NCBI GenBank assembly: GCA_025201365.1
Contig: JAIXMF010000007.1
Coordinates: forward strand, 124,001 to 188,000
Source of the DNA: Syncephalis plumigaleata
Lineage: Eukaryota; Zoopagomycota; Zoopagomycetes; Zoopagales; Piptocephalidaceae
Direction: 5' to 3'
DNA length: 64,000 nt
In this document: positions 25,009 through 36,345 of the stretch, piece by piece
Layout of the letters: each line of letters begins with the position of its first letter
Position numbering within the stretch: position 1 is the stretch's first letter
Translations under genes and position numbers: made by a program
The notes under the pieces: generated by a model
Seen by the model: only the letters and a program-made list of their open reading frames with translations
Told to the model about the DNA's origin: nothing
The model's database searches: none

Positions 25009-25301
25009 ATAGCGATAACTATCATCATCAATTCTATAAGGTAGATGATACAAGTGTACTAGTATAGTTGGATATTGCCATGTCATGTACTTACAAGTAG
25101 CTATTAATTATCGTGTATGGAATCGGGATATGGCTGCATGTCTGAACTTCATTCAGATTATCCACAGTGTTCGCGATGGAAAGGGTATTCCAACACAATT
25201 CCAACGAAGTACCGTTCCTTCTAAACGTTCAAGCAATGATGAGCAAGATCAAGAGGGAACCAAACAACAAAAAACAATTCATCCGTGATAGTTATCGCTA
25301 T
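25009..25301 (+). mobile_element. Short element with perfect 16-bp inverted ends and TnpB/Fanzor-like fragment
   Basis: The 16-mer ATAGCGATAACTATCA at 25,009-25,024 is exactly the reverse complement of 25,286-25,301, delimiting a 293-bp unit. Inside, on the plus strand, an open frame reads NYRVWNRDMAACLNFIQIIH then SVRDGKGIPTQFQRS. The WNRDxxAxxN segment resembles the end of the C-terminal zinc-ribbon/RuvC-III region of OrfB/TnpB and eukaryotic Fanzor proteins, where RDxNAAxN carries the last catalytic Asp (family knowledge). The rest of such a protein is missing, so this is a non-autonomous piece or a relic. The assignment rests on one short motif. Confidence 0.45.
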
Positions 25302-25630
25302 CTTACACCCCAAAATACTTGTAAGTGTTATCATAACTATTATCTATTTGTAAAGACAGAAGGTTAACTGCGCAAATTGGATGGAAAAAGCCTGTACAAT
25401 CCTCCACACACACACACACACACATTAATTGGACAACAAATTATAGTATTTTCGATAGGAGAATGTCAAGATTCAGACTGTCTATTTCCTAATTAAACTG
25501 AGTAAAATAGACAATTATTAAGTAATTGTTATGGCCCCCAGCAAGTGATGGTAACGTTAAGAGCCACGATATCAACTATTACAATTAGTGATAATAAAAC
25601 TTACGTATTTAGATGTGGAAGCAATAACCA

Positions 25631-25963
25631 TCACGAATAAGTTGTTCTTTGTTGTCCTTCATTTCTTGAACGATTAGAAGTAATGGCACTTTGATGTAGT
25701 TGTGTTGGAACACCATTTCCATTACGAATACTGAGAATAATCTGAATAACATTCAGACATGCTGCCATATCCCGATTCCATACACGATACTCGAATCCTT
25801 TACCTTTCATGTCATCTTTACAATTCTGATGTGTGCATCTAATCAAATAATGAATTAGTATATTGTTATAAATTGTACTCATATTAAGAAGGCATGACAA
25901 GTGATAGTAGAATATCTCGTCAATTAGAAATACTTGAACATCATGCTTCATTATTATCCACAC
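25631..25963 (-). mobile_element. Second TnpB/Fanzor-like C-terminal fragment, inverted orientation
   Basis: On the minus strand the frame includes CTHQNCKDDMKGKGFEYRVW followed by NRDMAACLNVIQIILSIRNG. Over about 190 bp it matches the plus-strand copy at 25,105-25,290 closely (by eye, more than 80% identity), and the two run tail to tail about 350 bp apart. This copy keeps an upstream C-x4-C pair, one half of a possible zinc ribbon. Likely a remnant of the same family; no intact nuclease is present. Confidence 0.45.
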
Positions 25964-26485
25964 TTGCGTATGATTTATTTGTGTATTCTTGATTAAAATA
26001 ACGTCATCGTATTTCTCTCTCTTCAGTAATGAATCTTTTATTGATAACGATAACTATCATTAAAATCAGTTAGTTAGTTATACCTTACTGACATATTGTT
26101 ATCGTTCTATCATAACACTAAATTATTCCATTGCAATATTAGCGACAACTATTAGATTTATGATCAATTCATGATACACCTGATCTCGCATATCTTAAGG
26201 ATAATAATAACATAGTCGTCGTTTATTTGTTTATTCTTCATGTTCAGGGTTACCAAGGGGTTTATATAGCACGAGTAGTAGGTGTTCGTAAAACGATAAA
26301 CAATAACAGAAATTATCTAAGCCATCAGTGTCATTCGTCATGGATATAATAATAAATGATATTGCCAGTAGGTTGGCAAAAGAGAAATTAATAGTCGCTT
26401 CTTTCATTTACACTTGTATTATCTGATAATCGCTGACTAAAGAGGAAAAGAGAGAACATCATTATTGCTATATTCCATTGATAAT

Positions 26486-29380
26486 ATGGTAAGTTAGCAA
26501 TTGATCATTCGATACAACTAGGATTTATAATGATATCGAGTGATAGTATGATACGGATACAAGTGAAAATTCCCTAAGAGGCTCGAGTAGCGAATTATCC
26601 GATGCTAGTATTACTGTAGATGACGATGTCGATAAGGATGCGACGAGAGTGAATTCTAGTGAATCGAATATGCAATTACCATCATTGTCGTATAATCAAA
26701 TTACAGGTGACTAGCATTCCTTGTATGAATGGTATACTTGTCGTAATAATCAATGATTCATTCTAGCAATCAAGGAAGACATAGAGAGTCTTTACAAATC
26801 TGCAGTGGGTGAGGAAGAGCAAACAAACAAGGAGCAGGGGACGTGCAGTTCCGCCAGTCTTCCATCAAGTATACTTGATGAAAGGCGTGATTCGCCTACT
26901 TCCAGCCTAGAAAGTGATCTGACCATTGATGAAAAGGAGTGGCGCTCGCTTATCGAGTACATCAATGACAGTGATAAGTTGTTGGAGCACTTGAACGAGC
27001 ATGTTCTATTGCCGCATCTACCGCCATCACCATCCATTATCGATGATGAAAAACCGTTTGCCAAAAGCGTATCCAATGAATTGGAGGAAGCGATGAAACG
27101 AGCATTCGAACTAGCCGGTCATGAAGATAAACCTACACCTAGTCCGAGGGTAAGTTCAATTCGTGTAATGAATAGATGCGACATTTATGATTCTGTTTAG
27201 GTGAAGCAACCGCAAATATTAACACAGTCACTTCAATGTGTGCGCAAATGGAATGGTGAGAATCCATTGCTCAATACAAGCAGGACACAAGAGTGGCGCA
27301 CCTCAAATCGAACAGATCGACAGGAATGCGGTCGATTATACATGCAAGGTAGGTGACAACTATCCGCATGAATTATGTCTAATTGATTGCTCTACACGAC
27401 TATATAGCAATTCAAACCAATTTCATCGAACCCAGTCATATTAATGGTAAACTAGATGATCATCTGCATGTATATATAGATATATAGATATATACTAATC
27501 ATAATTAATGATAGGTGGCCATATCTATTTGGAGGCAACCACTAGCAATAGCAATAGCAATAGTAACAACAATAGTACTACTAGTCCTATTAGTAATGGT
27601 AGTGGTAGCAGCAGCAGTAATAACAATAGTAAACAAAGGCATCTGGGAAATTGTACGGACATTCAAGGGCAATCAATTCCACGACCATTTAGTAAAGAGG
27701 TCAGCTTCAATAGCGAGTTAAACATGTAACTATACAATATTAATCATGACAATCGTAAGAGTAATAACAATCAATGATTTGTACTAGATCCACATGGCCT
27801 GATAGTCATATCACCCTTGCGGTCAAGCATATTAACGATACCAACCTATTCAATGGTTCACGATCGGAACGAGGACTAAAGTCATTCCTGGTCAATTCGA
27901 AACGATCACTCGGTAATCTATTTCACAGTAGACGTGGTGGCAATACTCCAGCAAGCTATATGAATAGCAGTAAGCGTAACGCACTAATCAAGTCGAGTAG
28001 TTGCAGTGAAGACGACGTACATACTAGTTATTCCGGTGATGTCGGCAATTCATCCATGAGTCCAACGATAAGTTACTCGTTAGCTCGGAGTCAACTACCC
28101 TTAGCAAGTACATCTCGTCAACGGTCGCCTGGTAAAGTTGTCGCCATTTGTCATATATCGACTAGCCAATTGATACCGCTACAACTCACGGAGTATCGTT
28201 GGATATTCCGAATACCTGATAGTTCGCTTAAAGCCAAGGATTATACACCGCCCACCCATGCCAATAATGAGAATGGTATGATGATAGACGGCCGTATCTG
28301 TGGTACTATCTTCCTTAAGGGCATTTACATTCCTCATGACTGTCACATCCCAGTAAGTGTGCCACTGCCCTTATAAAGCGTGTAGTCCTTTGTAGTAAAC
28401 ATTGCCATGAATGATCCTATTAGATCTATCAATGGCCAGACTCTTTCGGGGCATGCTGTCGAGTTGTCGCCGAACAATATTGGCATCGAAAGGTACAGGC
28501 TGAGGGTGTACTACAACAACGAGGTGGAGGTGTAGCAGTAAGTGTAAAAAGTAAGGCCAATTATTATCGCATTATTAACTGAAAATATGTATTACTTTGT
28601 CTGCCTGTCTACCTGTCTACCTGTCTGCCTGTCTAGTTTTGGCGTCGACGTCATGCACGTCTTGTTGGTGGTATACTACAGCTACGTGATCCGGTTACGA
28701 TGACACCTGTCATTTACATAAGTCTAAATCAACTATTAGATGTGGCGATGCCATCCACTCAGGATACAACTGACTGGGCCACCACTGCCTCGTACGTATT
28801 TCGACTACGTTTCCCTGATGGTTATATCGAGTTTGGTGTCAGTTCACTACACGAACGCAAACACTGGATTGCTAAACTCACCGATATTGCCAATGGCACT
28901 GTGCCACCATCGCACGACTGGTTGGAACAAGCACTTTTACAATATGCACCTGTCGAAGCAGCCATACCTAATGTCAACGTACAGTCATCGTCATTGACTG
29001 GCAACGTTGCTAATACTCCTAATACGTCTACCGTATCCTACCAGGAACACAACAGCAATGGTAGTGTAACGCGATATTCACAAGGCAGTCGAGTCCTTAA
29101 ACTTGCAGCAAAACCAAGCACACTTCGAAGAAGACCAGCACGACGAGTGTATCACCACCAGCAACAGCATCAGCAAAAGAACAATGATGGCATGTCACTA
29201 TTACAGGACAAACAACAACAACAACAGCAACAGCAATTACAACAACGACAGCAGCAACAACAACAGCAATTACAACAACAACGACAACAGCAAGCAACAT
29301 CTGTTTCATTGTTCACTTCCTCGTCATCGTCGCTTGTTGTCGCGGAACACTTGGGTCCAGATGACGTCGAGGCCTGCTAG
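26486..29380 (+). CDS. Bud4/anillin-like PH-domain protein
   Basis: Nine exons whose lengths sum to 2,367 nt (788 residues) and close in phase: 26,486-26,488; 26,547-26,706; 26,767-27,149; 27,201-27,348; 27,408-27,446; 27,515-27,725; 27,788-28,352; 28,424-28,537; 28,637-29,380. The N-terminal half is acidic and Ser-rich. The conserved part starts with TEYRWIFRIPDSSL and GRICGTIFLKGIYIPHDC and leads into the PH domain: WHRKVQAEGVLQQRGGGVA, FWRRRHARLVGGILQL, YVFRLRFPDGYIEFGV, ERKHWIAKL. The AEGxLxQxGG-xFWRRR pattern is that of the Bud4/anillin PH domain, which places septins and actomyosin regulators at division or branch sites (family knowledge). The tail is poly-Gln. Exon 1 contributes only the ATG. 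No frame breaks. Confidence 0.75.
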
Positions 29381-29956
29381 CTGCAAGGGCCTTTTCCTCA
29401 ATTCACTATGATTTGATTGGTGTAAATAAAAATAGTTTTCGCTTCATTATCATGGCCAATGAGCATATAGAATCCATCAAACAATCGATTGACAAATTTA
29501 TTTTTTTCCCTCCTCTCCCCTTTGATGTCGTCAGTGTGTACCTTTTTAAACAAGCCCTGCACTAATTCAATCGAACGCTACCTTACTTGTTCGCATTTCT
29601 GCTCTCTTTTCACTTTTCACTTTTTCTTGGTTTAGTCTTCAATCGTCATAAGGGCTATTCTATTGTAAACTCAGCATTAACCAAACAGCATATCTATTTT
29701 TGCATATTCTATTTTAGCATTCATTCCGCGTTACTTTGAAACTTAGTTAACGTCGGCAAAACAAATATATACCACACTGTTTATTTCTTCCTTACTAGCA
29801 ATTCCATTTTTAAATTGCCGCTTGCATTTCAGCTAAAAAACGCACACTTTATTCCCGGCAATTACCTGTCCCTCTTCTTCTTCTTCTTCTTCTTTTATAA
29901 AGCATTATCCGTTGCACCTTCGTAAAACGCACTTTCTCAACAGAAATAACGACAAA
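29381..29956. other. Intergenic, start of secreted-protein cluster
   Basis: T-rich 3' flank of the PH gene and CTT-rich (about 29,875-29,893) 5' flank of the SP-repeat gene. A TATAAA-like sequence sits near 29,894. No coding signal. Confidence 0.5.
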
Positions 29957-30655
29957 ATGTACGCACGCTATATTCTCTTGCTTACCATTGTGGCTGCAGT
30001 AGGATGTTCAGCGCAAACAAACGAACCACTACCAAAGGAACTTTTGAATCCAAATGCGATAGACTTCTCGCCCGGACAACAAGCACCAAGTCGTAGCGAG
30101 ATAGAGAGAGCGATATCAGCTCTAAACACAGCGAAAGCAGATCAATCATCTTCATCACCAAGTCCAAGTCCAAGTCCAAGTCCATCTCCAGGTCCAGCTC
30201 CTAGTCCAAATGTCAACCCATCTCCATCTCCAAGTCCATCGCCATCTCCTAGTCCATCTCCAAGGCCATCACCTAGTCCTAGTCCTTCTCCTTCTCCTTC
30301 TCCTTCTCCTTCACCTAGCCCATCTCCATCTCCATCGCCTTCACCTTCTCCAAGTCCCAGTCCATCACCGTCTCCATCCCCATCTCCTAGTCCTTCTCCA
30401 TCTCCTAGTCCTTCGCCTTCTCCATCACCATCACCGTCTCCAGATCCTTCACCTTCTCCAGGCCCCAGCCCATCAAACAGCACGGTGGTTACAGTTGTTC
30501 AGCCTCCCTCCAATTCCAATGGTACACGACGACCAACAGACTCGGCCGGCTACTCCACTGTTCAAAATATTCCATATTGTATAAATTTTGTGTCCAGTGT
30601 TATTACAAGCATTTTGGTTATGATCTTCTTCCAGGCCACAGTTGGTATTTACTAG
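29957..30655 (+). CDS. Secreted protein with long Ser-Pro repeat, GPI-anchor-like
   Basis: ATG 29957 is preferred over the upstream in-frame ATG because it opens a clean signal peptide ([20 protein letters not shown]). A charged block ([34 protein letters not shown]) precedes roughly 90 residues of SP dipeptides with a few Gly, Ala, Arg and Asp variants. After [16 protein letters not shown] comes a hydrophobic C-terminus ([19 protein letters not shown]), as for a GPI signal or membrane anchor. SP repeats in fungal wall proteins are usually O-mannosylated and make rigid stalks (family knowledge). First gene of the secreted cluster; single exon. Confidence 0.75.
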   Translation: MYARYILLLTIVAAVGCSAQTNEPLPKELLNPNAIDFSPGQQAPSRSEIERAISALNTAKADQSSSSPSPSPSPSPSPGPAPSPNVNPSPSPSPSPSPSPSPRPSPSPSPSPSPSPSPSPSPSPSPSPSPSPSPSPSPSPSPSPSPSPSPSPSPSPSPSPSPDPSPSPGPSPSNSTVVTVVQPPSNSNGTRRPTDSAGYSTVQNIPYCINFVSSVITSILVMIFFQATVGIY

Positions 30656-31280
30656 CGATAACTTCAGTATGATATGCCGCGATACTTATACATACATATA
30701 CATAAATAAAATAAACATTGCGTTAAATGATGACTTATCGTGTAATAGCAATGTGTTCATCCATGTTTCATTAGTATGTTCATGTCTATTAGTAAATGAT
30801 ATGCAGCATCATTACTATAGTTAACACACGTATTTACGATGATACTGCATAAATGTCTAGTTCCAATCATTAGTTGGTAGGTAGAGACGATCATCGTTTA
30901 TGTTTAAAACATTCTTCGTTGCTTGACTGAAGTTGGTCACGCTTAATGTTAATGGTAAAACTGTATCGTCGATTGCATTACTTAAAACGCGCATTTTACA
31001 ACCTATTTATTGTCTCACTCGCATCAATGAAAAAATAACGGACATTATCGCCATCGCTATAAAACCATCAATATGCGAAACATGTAAATAAACAAACATG
31101 ACAAGCATGAAGTTTCAGCTGCTTTTACTTTCTCTCATTTTTATTCTTCTTCTTCCTATGCTCTTTGGCAATATAAAGAGCGCATGAATCGAACGATTGC
31201 TTGCTCATAACACCGGTAACTTTTATTGATCTCTGTCTGTTATTGTTATCACCATCGTCCTTGTCATCATTTTTATCATC
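30656..31280. other. Intergenic within secreted-protein cluster
   Basis: Polyadenylation-like AATAAA near 30,705; a CTATAAAA motif near 31,058 could be a TATA element for the next gene. Nothing else seen. Confidence 0.5.
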
Positions 31281-32015
31281 ATGAACGTTTACGTAAAGAC
31301 CGCCATCCTACTGGCCATCGCCGTACTCGCTTCCAACGCAGTTGTTGCCCAAACAAACGGACAACAACTACAACAGCAATCGCAGCATCCGCAACAATCG
31401 CAACCGCAAGGAGGTAGTGCTGCCAGTAGCGCTCATCAACCACGGCAATACGGTGGCGACGGTAGTGGTAGTGGTGGCTCAAGTCAGGCCAATTCGCAAT
31501 TCGCATCTGGTGGTGAAGAAGGAGGCGATAGTAAAGCTTCCGCACTCGGAAGTACGCCCACTAGTAGTAGTAGTAGTAGTAGTAGTGATAATGCGCCACA
31601 GTCGCAGCAAATGGATAAAAGCAATGTACTTACTATAGTTATGTCAACAGCAGGTGCATCCGCAGGTCAAGGAGGTCCAGGTGCATCAGCCGCTCAAGCA
31701 GGTTCAGGTTCAGGTTCCTCCGCGTCCTCTTCGTCCTCTTTCCCTTCGGCAACTGGAAGTGAAGGCAATGCAGGTGCAACCGCACCAACCGGAACAGGAA
31801 CCGGACCAAGCACTGGCAGTGTCGTTATAAGCAGTAGTAAGGGTGCCGATGGTGGAGCCGTCACCATGTCGAGCTCATCAGGTTCGTCGTCGCCCACTTC
31901 GACCAGCACGTCAGGCAGCACTCGTGGTATAACTCCACTGGTCTACGAGCCCAAGTTGCTTTGGATCAGTGGCGTGGCACTCATCATACTTACTCCATTC
32001 ATGGCGTTGGTTTAA
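31281..32015 (+). CDS. Secreted Ser/Gly-rich protein, GPI-anchor-like
   Basis: Single exon, 244 residues. Signal peptide MNVYVKTAILLAIAVLASNA with cleavage likely after VVA. A Gln-rich segment follows, then long Ser/Gly/Ala stretches with serine homopolymers and short TG and SG repeats, and a C-terminal hydrophobic anchor (LLWISGVALIILTPFMALV). No enzymatic domain. Consistent with a heavily O-glycosylated wall or surface protein in the cluster. Confidence 0.7.
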   Translation: MNVYVKTAILLAIAVLASNAVVAQTNGQQLQQQSQHPQQSQPQGGSAASSAHQPRQYGGDGSGSGGSSQANSQFASGGEEGGDSKASALGSTPTSSSSSSSSDNAPQSQQMDKSNVLTIVMSTAGASAGQGGPGASAAQAGSGSGSSASSSSSFPSATGSEGNAGATAPTGTGTGPSTGSVVISSSKGADGGAVTMSSSSGSSSPTSTSTSGSTRGITPLVYEPKLLWISGVALIILTPFMALV

Positions 32016-32751
32016 GAAATCCTACTCACTCCCCTCCCTGTTTATATGCTACATTATCGTTCCTGTGTCTATGATACGGAGGAACCTTTACTGCCATTTC
32101 GACAATCATATTCATCATTATCGCCATTAACATTGTCAACCGCATCCATTCCTCGCATACATCATATCTGATCTTTTCCTCGACAAATAAACACCTTCCT
32201 TAATCATATTACAATATGTTTCTTTATCGACTACTACTCTTGCTGCTACTGATGCGCCAAGTATTCTGTATAAAACCAATCACATCAACTACCTACGACA
32301 AATGAAATTAATTTGATCGACTATATCAGATGATACTAGGTTGATTAAAGAATGCCAATGTAAAACCTATTAACCTCGTAATGCTTTTACTTGCTTACTC
32401 GTCATCGTCATCGTCACTCATCACAGTTGTGACTGGCAGCTATACAAATTTGTTTTTTTTTCAATTGCAGAAACAAAAACCAGTCCAGCTAAAACGTTAA
32501 TACCATCATTCATATGTTTTCCATTGCCAGATCATTACTGAACATACGAGGTACACAGTGTAAGAATGATCATTGATGGTTTTAGTTACATTTAGAACAC
32601 GATGCATTATATATTCGGGCAAAGGAATGCGCGAGATATCCCCTCTTCTCTCTACTTCATCGCACAGTTGTACTTCTTTTGCGCATAACAACACTACGCT
32701 TCGTTTAGTAATTTTAAATTCGTAATAATTTCAATTAATATTTTTGCCAAC
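32016..32751. other. Intergenic within secreted-protein cluster
   Basis: AT-rich, with AATAAA near 32,186 as a candidate polyadenylation signal. Minus-strand open frames here look random. Confidence 0.5.
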
Positions 32752-33388
32752 ATGCACTACTTTTCTCTAATTGTTGCCACTATCTTCATGGCTGCCGCTA
32801 CCGTCTCGGCCGACACGACCGCTAATGCTGCTTTCGTGAATCCTAATGGACCAGGCGCACCAGGTATGTAATTCTTTCACGTGTATAACATATTAATATA
32901 TCAATATATCAACATACGATAAATGAAATATCATGCTACTCGTCCTTTTCTTACTCATCGTCATTAACAACTATCGATATTTAGTGGTCTACGTGCCAGC
33001 ACCAAGCATCTCTCCGCCAGCCATCGAGTACGTACCACCATCATCGGCTCCATCTGCGCCAGCCGTTCCAGTAGTTCCAGTAGTTCCAGTCGCTCCAGCT
33101 CCCACCAATGCTCCAGCTGCTCCCGTTGTCCCAGTAGCTCCGGTAGCCCCCATTAGTTCAGGTGTCCCAGTAGCCCCAGTGGTTCCAGTAGCTCCAGTAG
33201 CTCCGGTGGCTCCTGCTCCAGCTGCTCCAGCTCCGGAACAAACTCAAAGTGCCGCCACTACCACGACAACTACTACCACTACTCCAACGCCAACTTCGAC
33301 AAACGGCGCATCAAGCCTTACCGGTAATGGAGCCCTAGAGATTACCGCACTTGGTCTTGCCGCGTTTGTGGGTCAAGCTCTGCTTTAA
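32752..33388 (+). CDS. Secreted PVVPVAP-repeat protein, paralogue 1
   Basis: Exon 1 (32,752-32,863) encodes the signal peptide [20 protein letters not shown] and a short linker. A phase-1 intron joins exon 2 (32,985-33,388); total 171 residues, in frame. The stalk is built of PV(V)PVAP repeats around 60 residues long, then a Thr run ([16 protein letters not shown]) and a hydrophobic end ([17 protein letters not shown]). Layout, intron position and tail are shared with the genes at 36,346 and 37,868; [14 protein letters not shown] is shared with 34,125. A GPI-anchored wall protein is likely; AATAAA at about 33,475. Confidence 0.75.
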
Positions 33389-34124
33389 TTCCCCCTGCCT
33401 TCCCGCATTCTAATCCGCATTGGATATTTCCAGTTTTTTACTTGTGCAGAGTATAGCTCATTTAGTAGTATTCAATAAAATTTGTATACTCATTAATACA
33501 TTAGTCCCGTTAACTGCTGATTCATTGTTAATCATCATCACCTCTTATATTCTACCACTGTATTGATGGAATTTCCATTGATATTACTTGGAGTATGTCA
33601 TTATCGTGTTATTTGTGTATCTGTGCGTATTCACGCTACATGAATGGATGTCAAGGAGTTTTCTCTGTCATGTCATGTCATGTCATCGTCACTTGGTTCG
33701 TTTGTTTGTTAGTTTGTTTGTTTGTTTTTTACCTGCTCTCTCTTGCTCTTTCTATTCATCTCTCTCATTCCCGCTCTCTCACTACACGCTAATCGTTGTA
33801 ACTAGGTTCTTTCATTTCTTATCAATATATTTCACATATATTAAAAAGTTTATTAGTTTATTTCAGTCAAATTAAAACACAACTAGTTTCACCGGCTCAT
33901 TTGCCAGATATAGTCATTAATTTGTATTGGATACTTGATTGCTTAATTGATTGATTGATCATAACGAATGAACACATATATATATTAACGCAACTTATCG
34001 ATCGCGATCCTCTCGTGTTCCCAACCAGTTAGTCTTCCAGTAGCAAGTTCATCTCTTATAGTTAAAAATATACTCTAATAATCATTGCTCGCTTTATTGT
34101 TAATTCCCCTTCATCCCCTCTAAT
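33389..34124. other. Intergenic within secreted-protein cluster
   Basis: Contains TCATG repeats (about 33,668-33,685), GTTT repeats (about 33,700-33,728) and CT-rich sequence. No gene supported. Confidence 0.5.
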
Positions 34125-35051
34125 ATGCGTCGTGTACAAAGTATTCCTTTGTTAATAGCAACCACCTTGCTGCTTACTAGCGCCATCTCACCATGTACAG
34201 AAGCCCATGATCATCACCATTCTTTCAAGTTCAACACCGGCGATCAGCATGACAACTCGGCAAATCATCGCGCCCATTCCACTGGCAATACAATCCCTGT
34301 CATTCTTAGTCCAAACGGACCTCCCGAGCAAGTTGTCGTAGTTCCTAATCAACCATCCGGTGGAGCTGCTATCCCAGTGAATCCCTCGATCAATCCACCA
34401 GTATCTACACCGGAGCCTGCTCCCAATTCTGCTCCCAATTCTGCTCCTGCCCCTGCTCCTGCAACATCCTCTGCTCCTGCTCCGGAATCTACTCCAGCGC
34501 CATCGCCAGTCACAACGGTACCTGTGGTTATTGGTGGTCCCGATGGCACTACCGTTCCAGTGCTCGTTGGTGCGCCTCCACCACCAGATCAGGTTGTGTA
34601 CAAGCCGCCTAGCAACGAAGGCAATGTGCCTGATCAGCTCGTATACGCTCCAACCACCGGTGGTCAACCAGCTCCCACTAATGCACCCGCCGCACCCGTT
34701 GTCCCGGTAGTTCCGGTGGCTCCCGTTAGTCCAGGTGCCCCAGCTACCCCAGTTGTCCCTGTCGCACCAGTTGCACCAGTTGCACCGGCTCCTGAAGCAG
34801 CACCGATAGTCCCTGTCGTACCTGTGGTGCCAGTTGCTCCCGGAACTCCTGCTCCCGTTGCTCCTGCTCCCGAGCAAACATCGCCATCCAATACGAACAC
34901 GGGGGCAACGACGACGACAAGCCCCACTCAAACGGCAACACCAACCTCCACAAGCGCGGCCATCCGTCAAATCGCCTCAAGCCAAGGTAGTGTTGCGCTA
35001 GCGGTAGTCGGTGCAATCACTTTCTTCGGCACTGCATTAACCGCACTTTAA
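34125..35051 (+). CDS. Secreted His-rich and PVVPVAP-repeat protein, paralogue 2
   Basis: Single exon, 308 residues, the largest of the repeat family. Signal peptide [20 protein letters not shown]. The mature N-terminus is His-rich ([20 protein letters not shown]), which could bind metal (inference). It continues with [24 protein letters not shown] repeats, two [13 protein letters not shown]-like motifs, then PVVPVAP repeats and the shared PAPEQT-Thr segment. The hydrophobic end ([21 protein letters not shown]) differs from the GQxLL end of its relatives, and the first intron is absent. Probably a fusion or extended relative in the tandem cluster. Confidence 0.75.
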   Translation: MRRVQSIPLLIATTLLLTSAISPCTEAHDHHHSFKFNTGDQHDNSANHRAHSTGNTIPVILSPNGPPEQVVVVPNQPSGGAAIPVNPSINPPVSTPEPAPNSAPNSAPAPAPATSSAPAPESTPAPSPVTTVPVVIGGPDGTTVPVLVGAPPPPDQVVYKPPSNEGNVPDQLVYAPTTGGQPAPTNAPAAPVVPVVPVAPVSPGAPATPVVPVAPVAPVAPAPEAAPIVPVVPVVPVAPGTPAPVAPAPEQTSPSNTNTGATTTTSPTQTATPTSTSAAIRQIASSQGSVALAVVGAITFFGTALTAL

Positions 35052-35346
35052 ACTAACCTCATCATCACCATCATCATCACTACTACTACTAGCATCTATA
35101 GCCGACATGGCTATATGTGCGCGTGTATGTGTCCATTTGATTTCCATTTCTCTTTGCTTAGTGTGCATATGATGTTATCACCAAATAACGTTTTTCATAT
35201 ATTAGTAATGAATCTAATTGCCTCTAATTTGACCAGTTCATAAATGTCATGTAACCATGTAAATGTTTATTGCAAACTAAACACTATAAAGGCTCCCTCT
35301 AATTGTCGCATGTTTCGCATGTTTCATATTAGTTTTTACCTATACC

Positions 35347-35739
35347 ATGCCTAATTATCCTAGTCTCCTTTTAATCATTTTGCTCGCGAATGGAGTATTA
35401 GGTCAGGGCTCGCCAACTACATTCGAGGTTGTTTTGGCCACACCTAAAGTTCCAGGAACTGAGGGTGGATGGCCGCCCACCATTCCAGGAACTAATCAGC
35501 CATGGCCACCGGTCGTTCCAGGTACAGGGAATGGCTGGCCACCGAATATCCCTGGTGTTAACGGAACTTGGCCACCATCAGTGCCTGGTAGCACGCCCAC
35601 AACCGCGTCATCAGGCGTATCTGCGCCCACTGAATCACCAACTTACAACAGCAGTGCACACGGTAGATTACACAATCTAGTAGAATTGAACTTGCTTTTA
35701 TTGGCATTATCATTACTCGGCTTGCTTATAATAGTGTAG
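35347..35739 (+). CDS. Secreted protein with GWPPxVPG repeats
   Basis: Single exon, 130 residues. Signal peptide MPNYPSLLLIILLANGVLGQ. Four imperfect repeats follow with the core WPPxIPG or WPPxVPG separated by GT/GN-rich spacers (GGWPPTIPGTNQPWPPVVPG). Then come a Ser/Thr segment sharing ESPTYNSS with the protein at 8.3 kb, and a strongly hydrophobic tail (LNLLLLALSLLGLLIIV). The Trp-Pro repeats set it apart from neighbours; surface anchoring is likely, function unknown. Confidence 0.7.
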   Translation: MPNYPSLLLIILLANGVLGQGSPTTFEVVLATPKVPGTEGGWPPTIPGTNQPWPPVVPGTGNGWPPNIPGVNGTWPPSVPGSTPTTASSGVSAPTESPTYNSSAHGRLHNLVELNLLLLALSLLGLLIIV

Positions 35740-36345
35740 AGCTAGTGCCACTCTATGCTTTTCTCCCTACCTATATCTTCTAGAAGTCACATTGAATGCA
35801 CCATTAATTCTAATAAAGCATCTAGCTGATGCCAATTCGTTTACATACTCCACCTACTATGACTTTGAGCAATTAATCAATCATGAAAATGTCTGGTAAC
35901 CATGGTAGTACCAAACAATACTGATACTTATTGCTCTCGTGCCAATCTGTCTCGTGTACACGCTGGGCCATCCTCGTAACACCTTGGACGAACATGCTAG
36001 AACCAGATCGAGGTCTAGCGTTGAGATTTCAGTAAAGCACTACAAATTGCAATCCGCTGAATCCACTCGTCATCGTTGCCGTTCTAATTTTGTGTCAGCG
36101 GGGATACTCACACGTTGAAGGAGTCACATCGCCAATAGAATGTCGCGGTAACTCGCGGCTCACGTGTATATAAGCGACTCTTGTCATGCAACGACGACAA
36201 CCTTACTAATTCTCATTTAGCATCTTCTAGTATCTACTATCATAAATAGTTGCATTTCTTTCTTTCTTTCTTTCTTTCTTTCTATTCTGTTCTTTTTTAC
36301 TTGGTAATAATCGCAAGTATCATCGCATATTCAACTCACGCTATA
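35740..36345. other. Intergenic within secreted-protein cluster
   Basis: A non-repetitive, relatively GC-rich stretch at about 35,935-36,180 ends with a TATA-like GTGTATATAAGCG, probably the core promoter of the next gene. A CTTT repeat follows at about 36,257-36,284. Confidence 0.45.

Larger units (their letters stand above)
24749..26485. other. Intergenic region with repeated mobile-element fragments
   Basis: Outside the two element fragments listed separately, this region holds a GCGC/GTGT tract (about 24,819-24,842) and a CA repeat (about 25,405-25,424). Several near-copies of a short motif ATAGCGATAACTATCA occur: exact at 25,009, inverted at 25,286 and degenerate near 25,619 and 26,042. 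No host gene seen. Confidence 0.5.

Noticed and set aside
30142-30483. GDGEGEG-rich open frame on the minus strand
   Set aside because: Antisense shadow of the Ser-Pro repeat gene.
34664-34927. Collagen-like Gly-x-y open frame on the minus strand (also at 36,630-36,821 and 38,033-38,317)
   Set aside because: It is the antisense reading of PVVPVAP repeats; the plus strand has signal peptides, matching introns and anchors.
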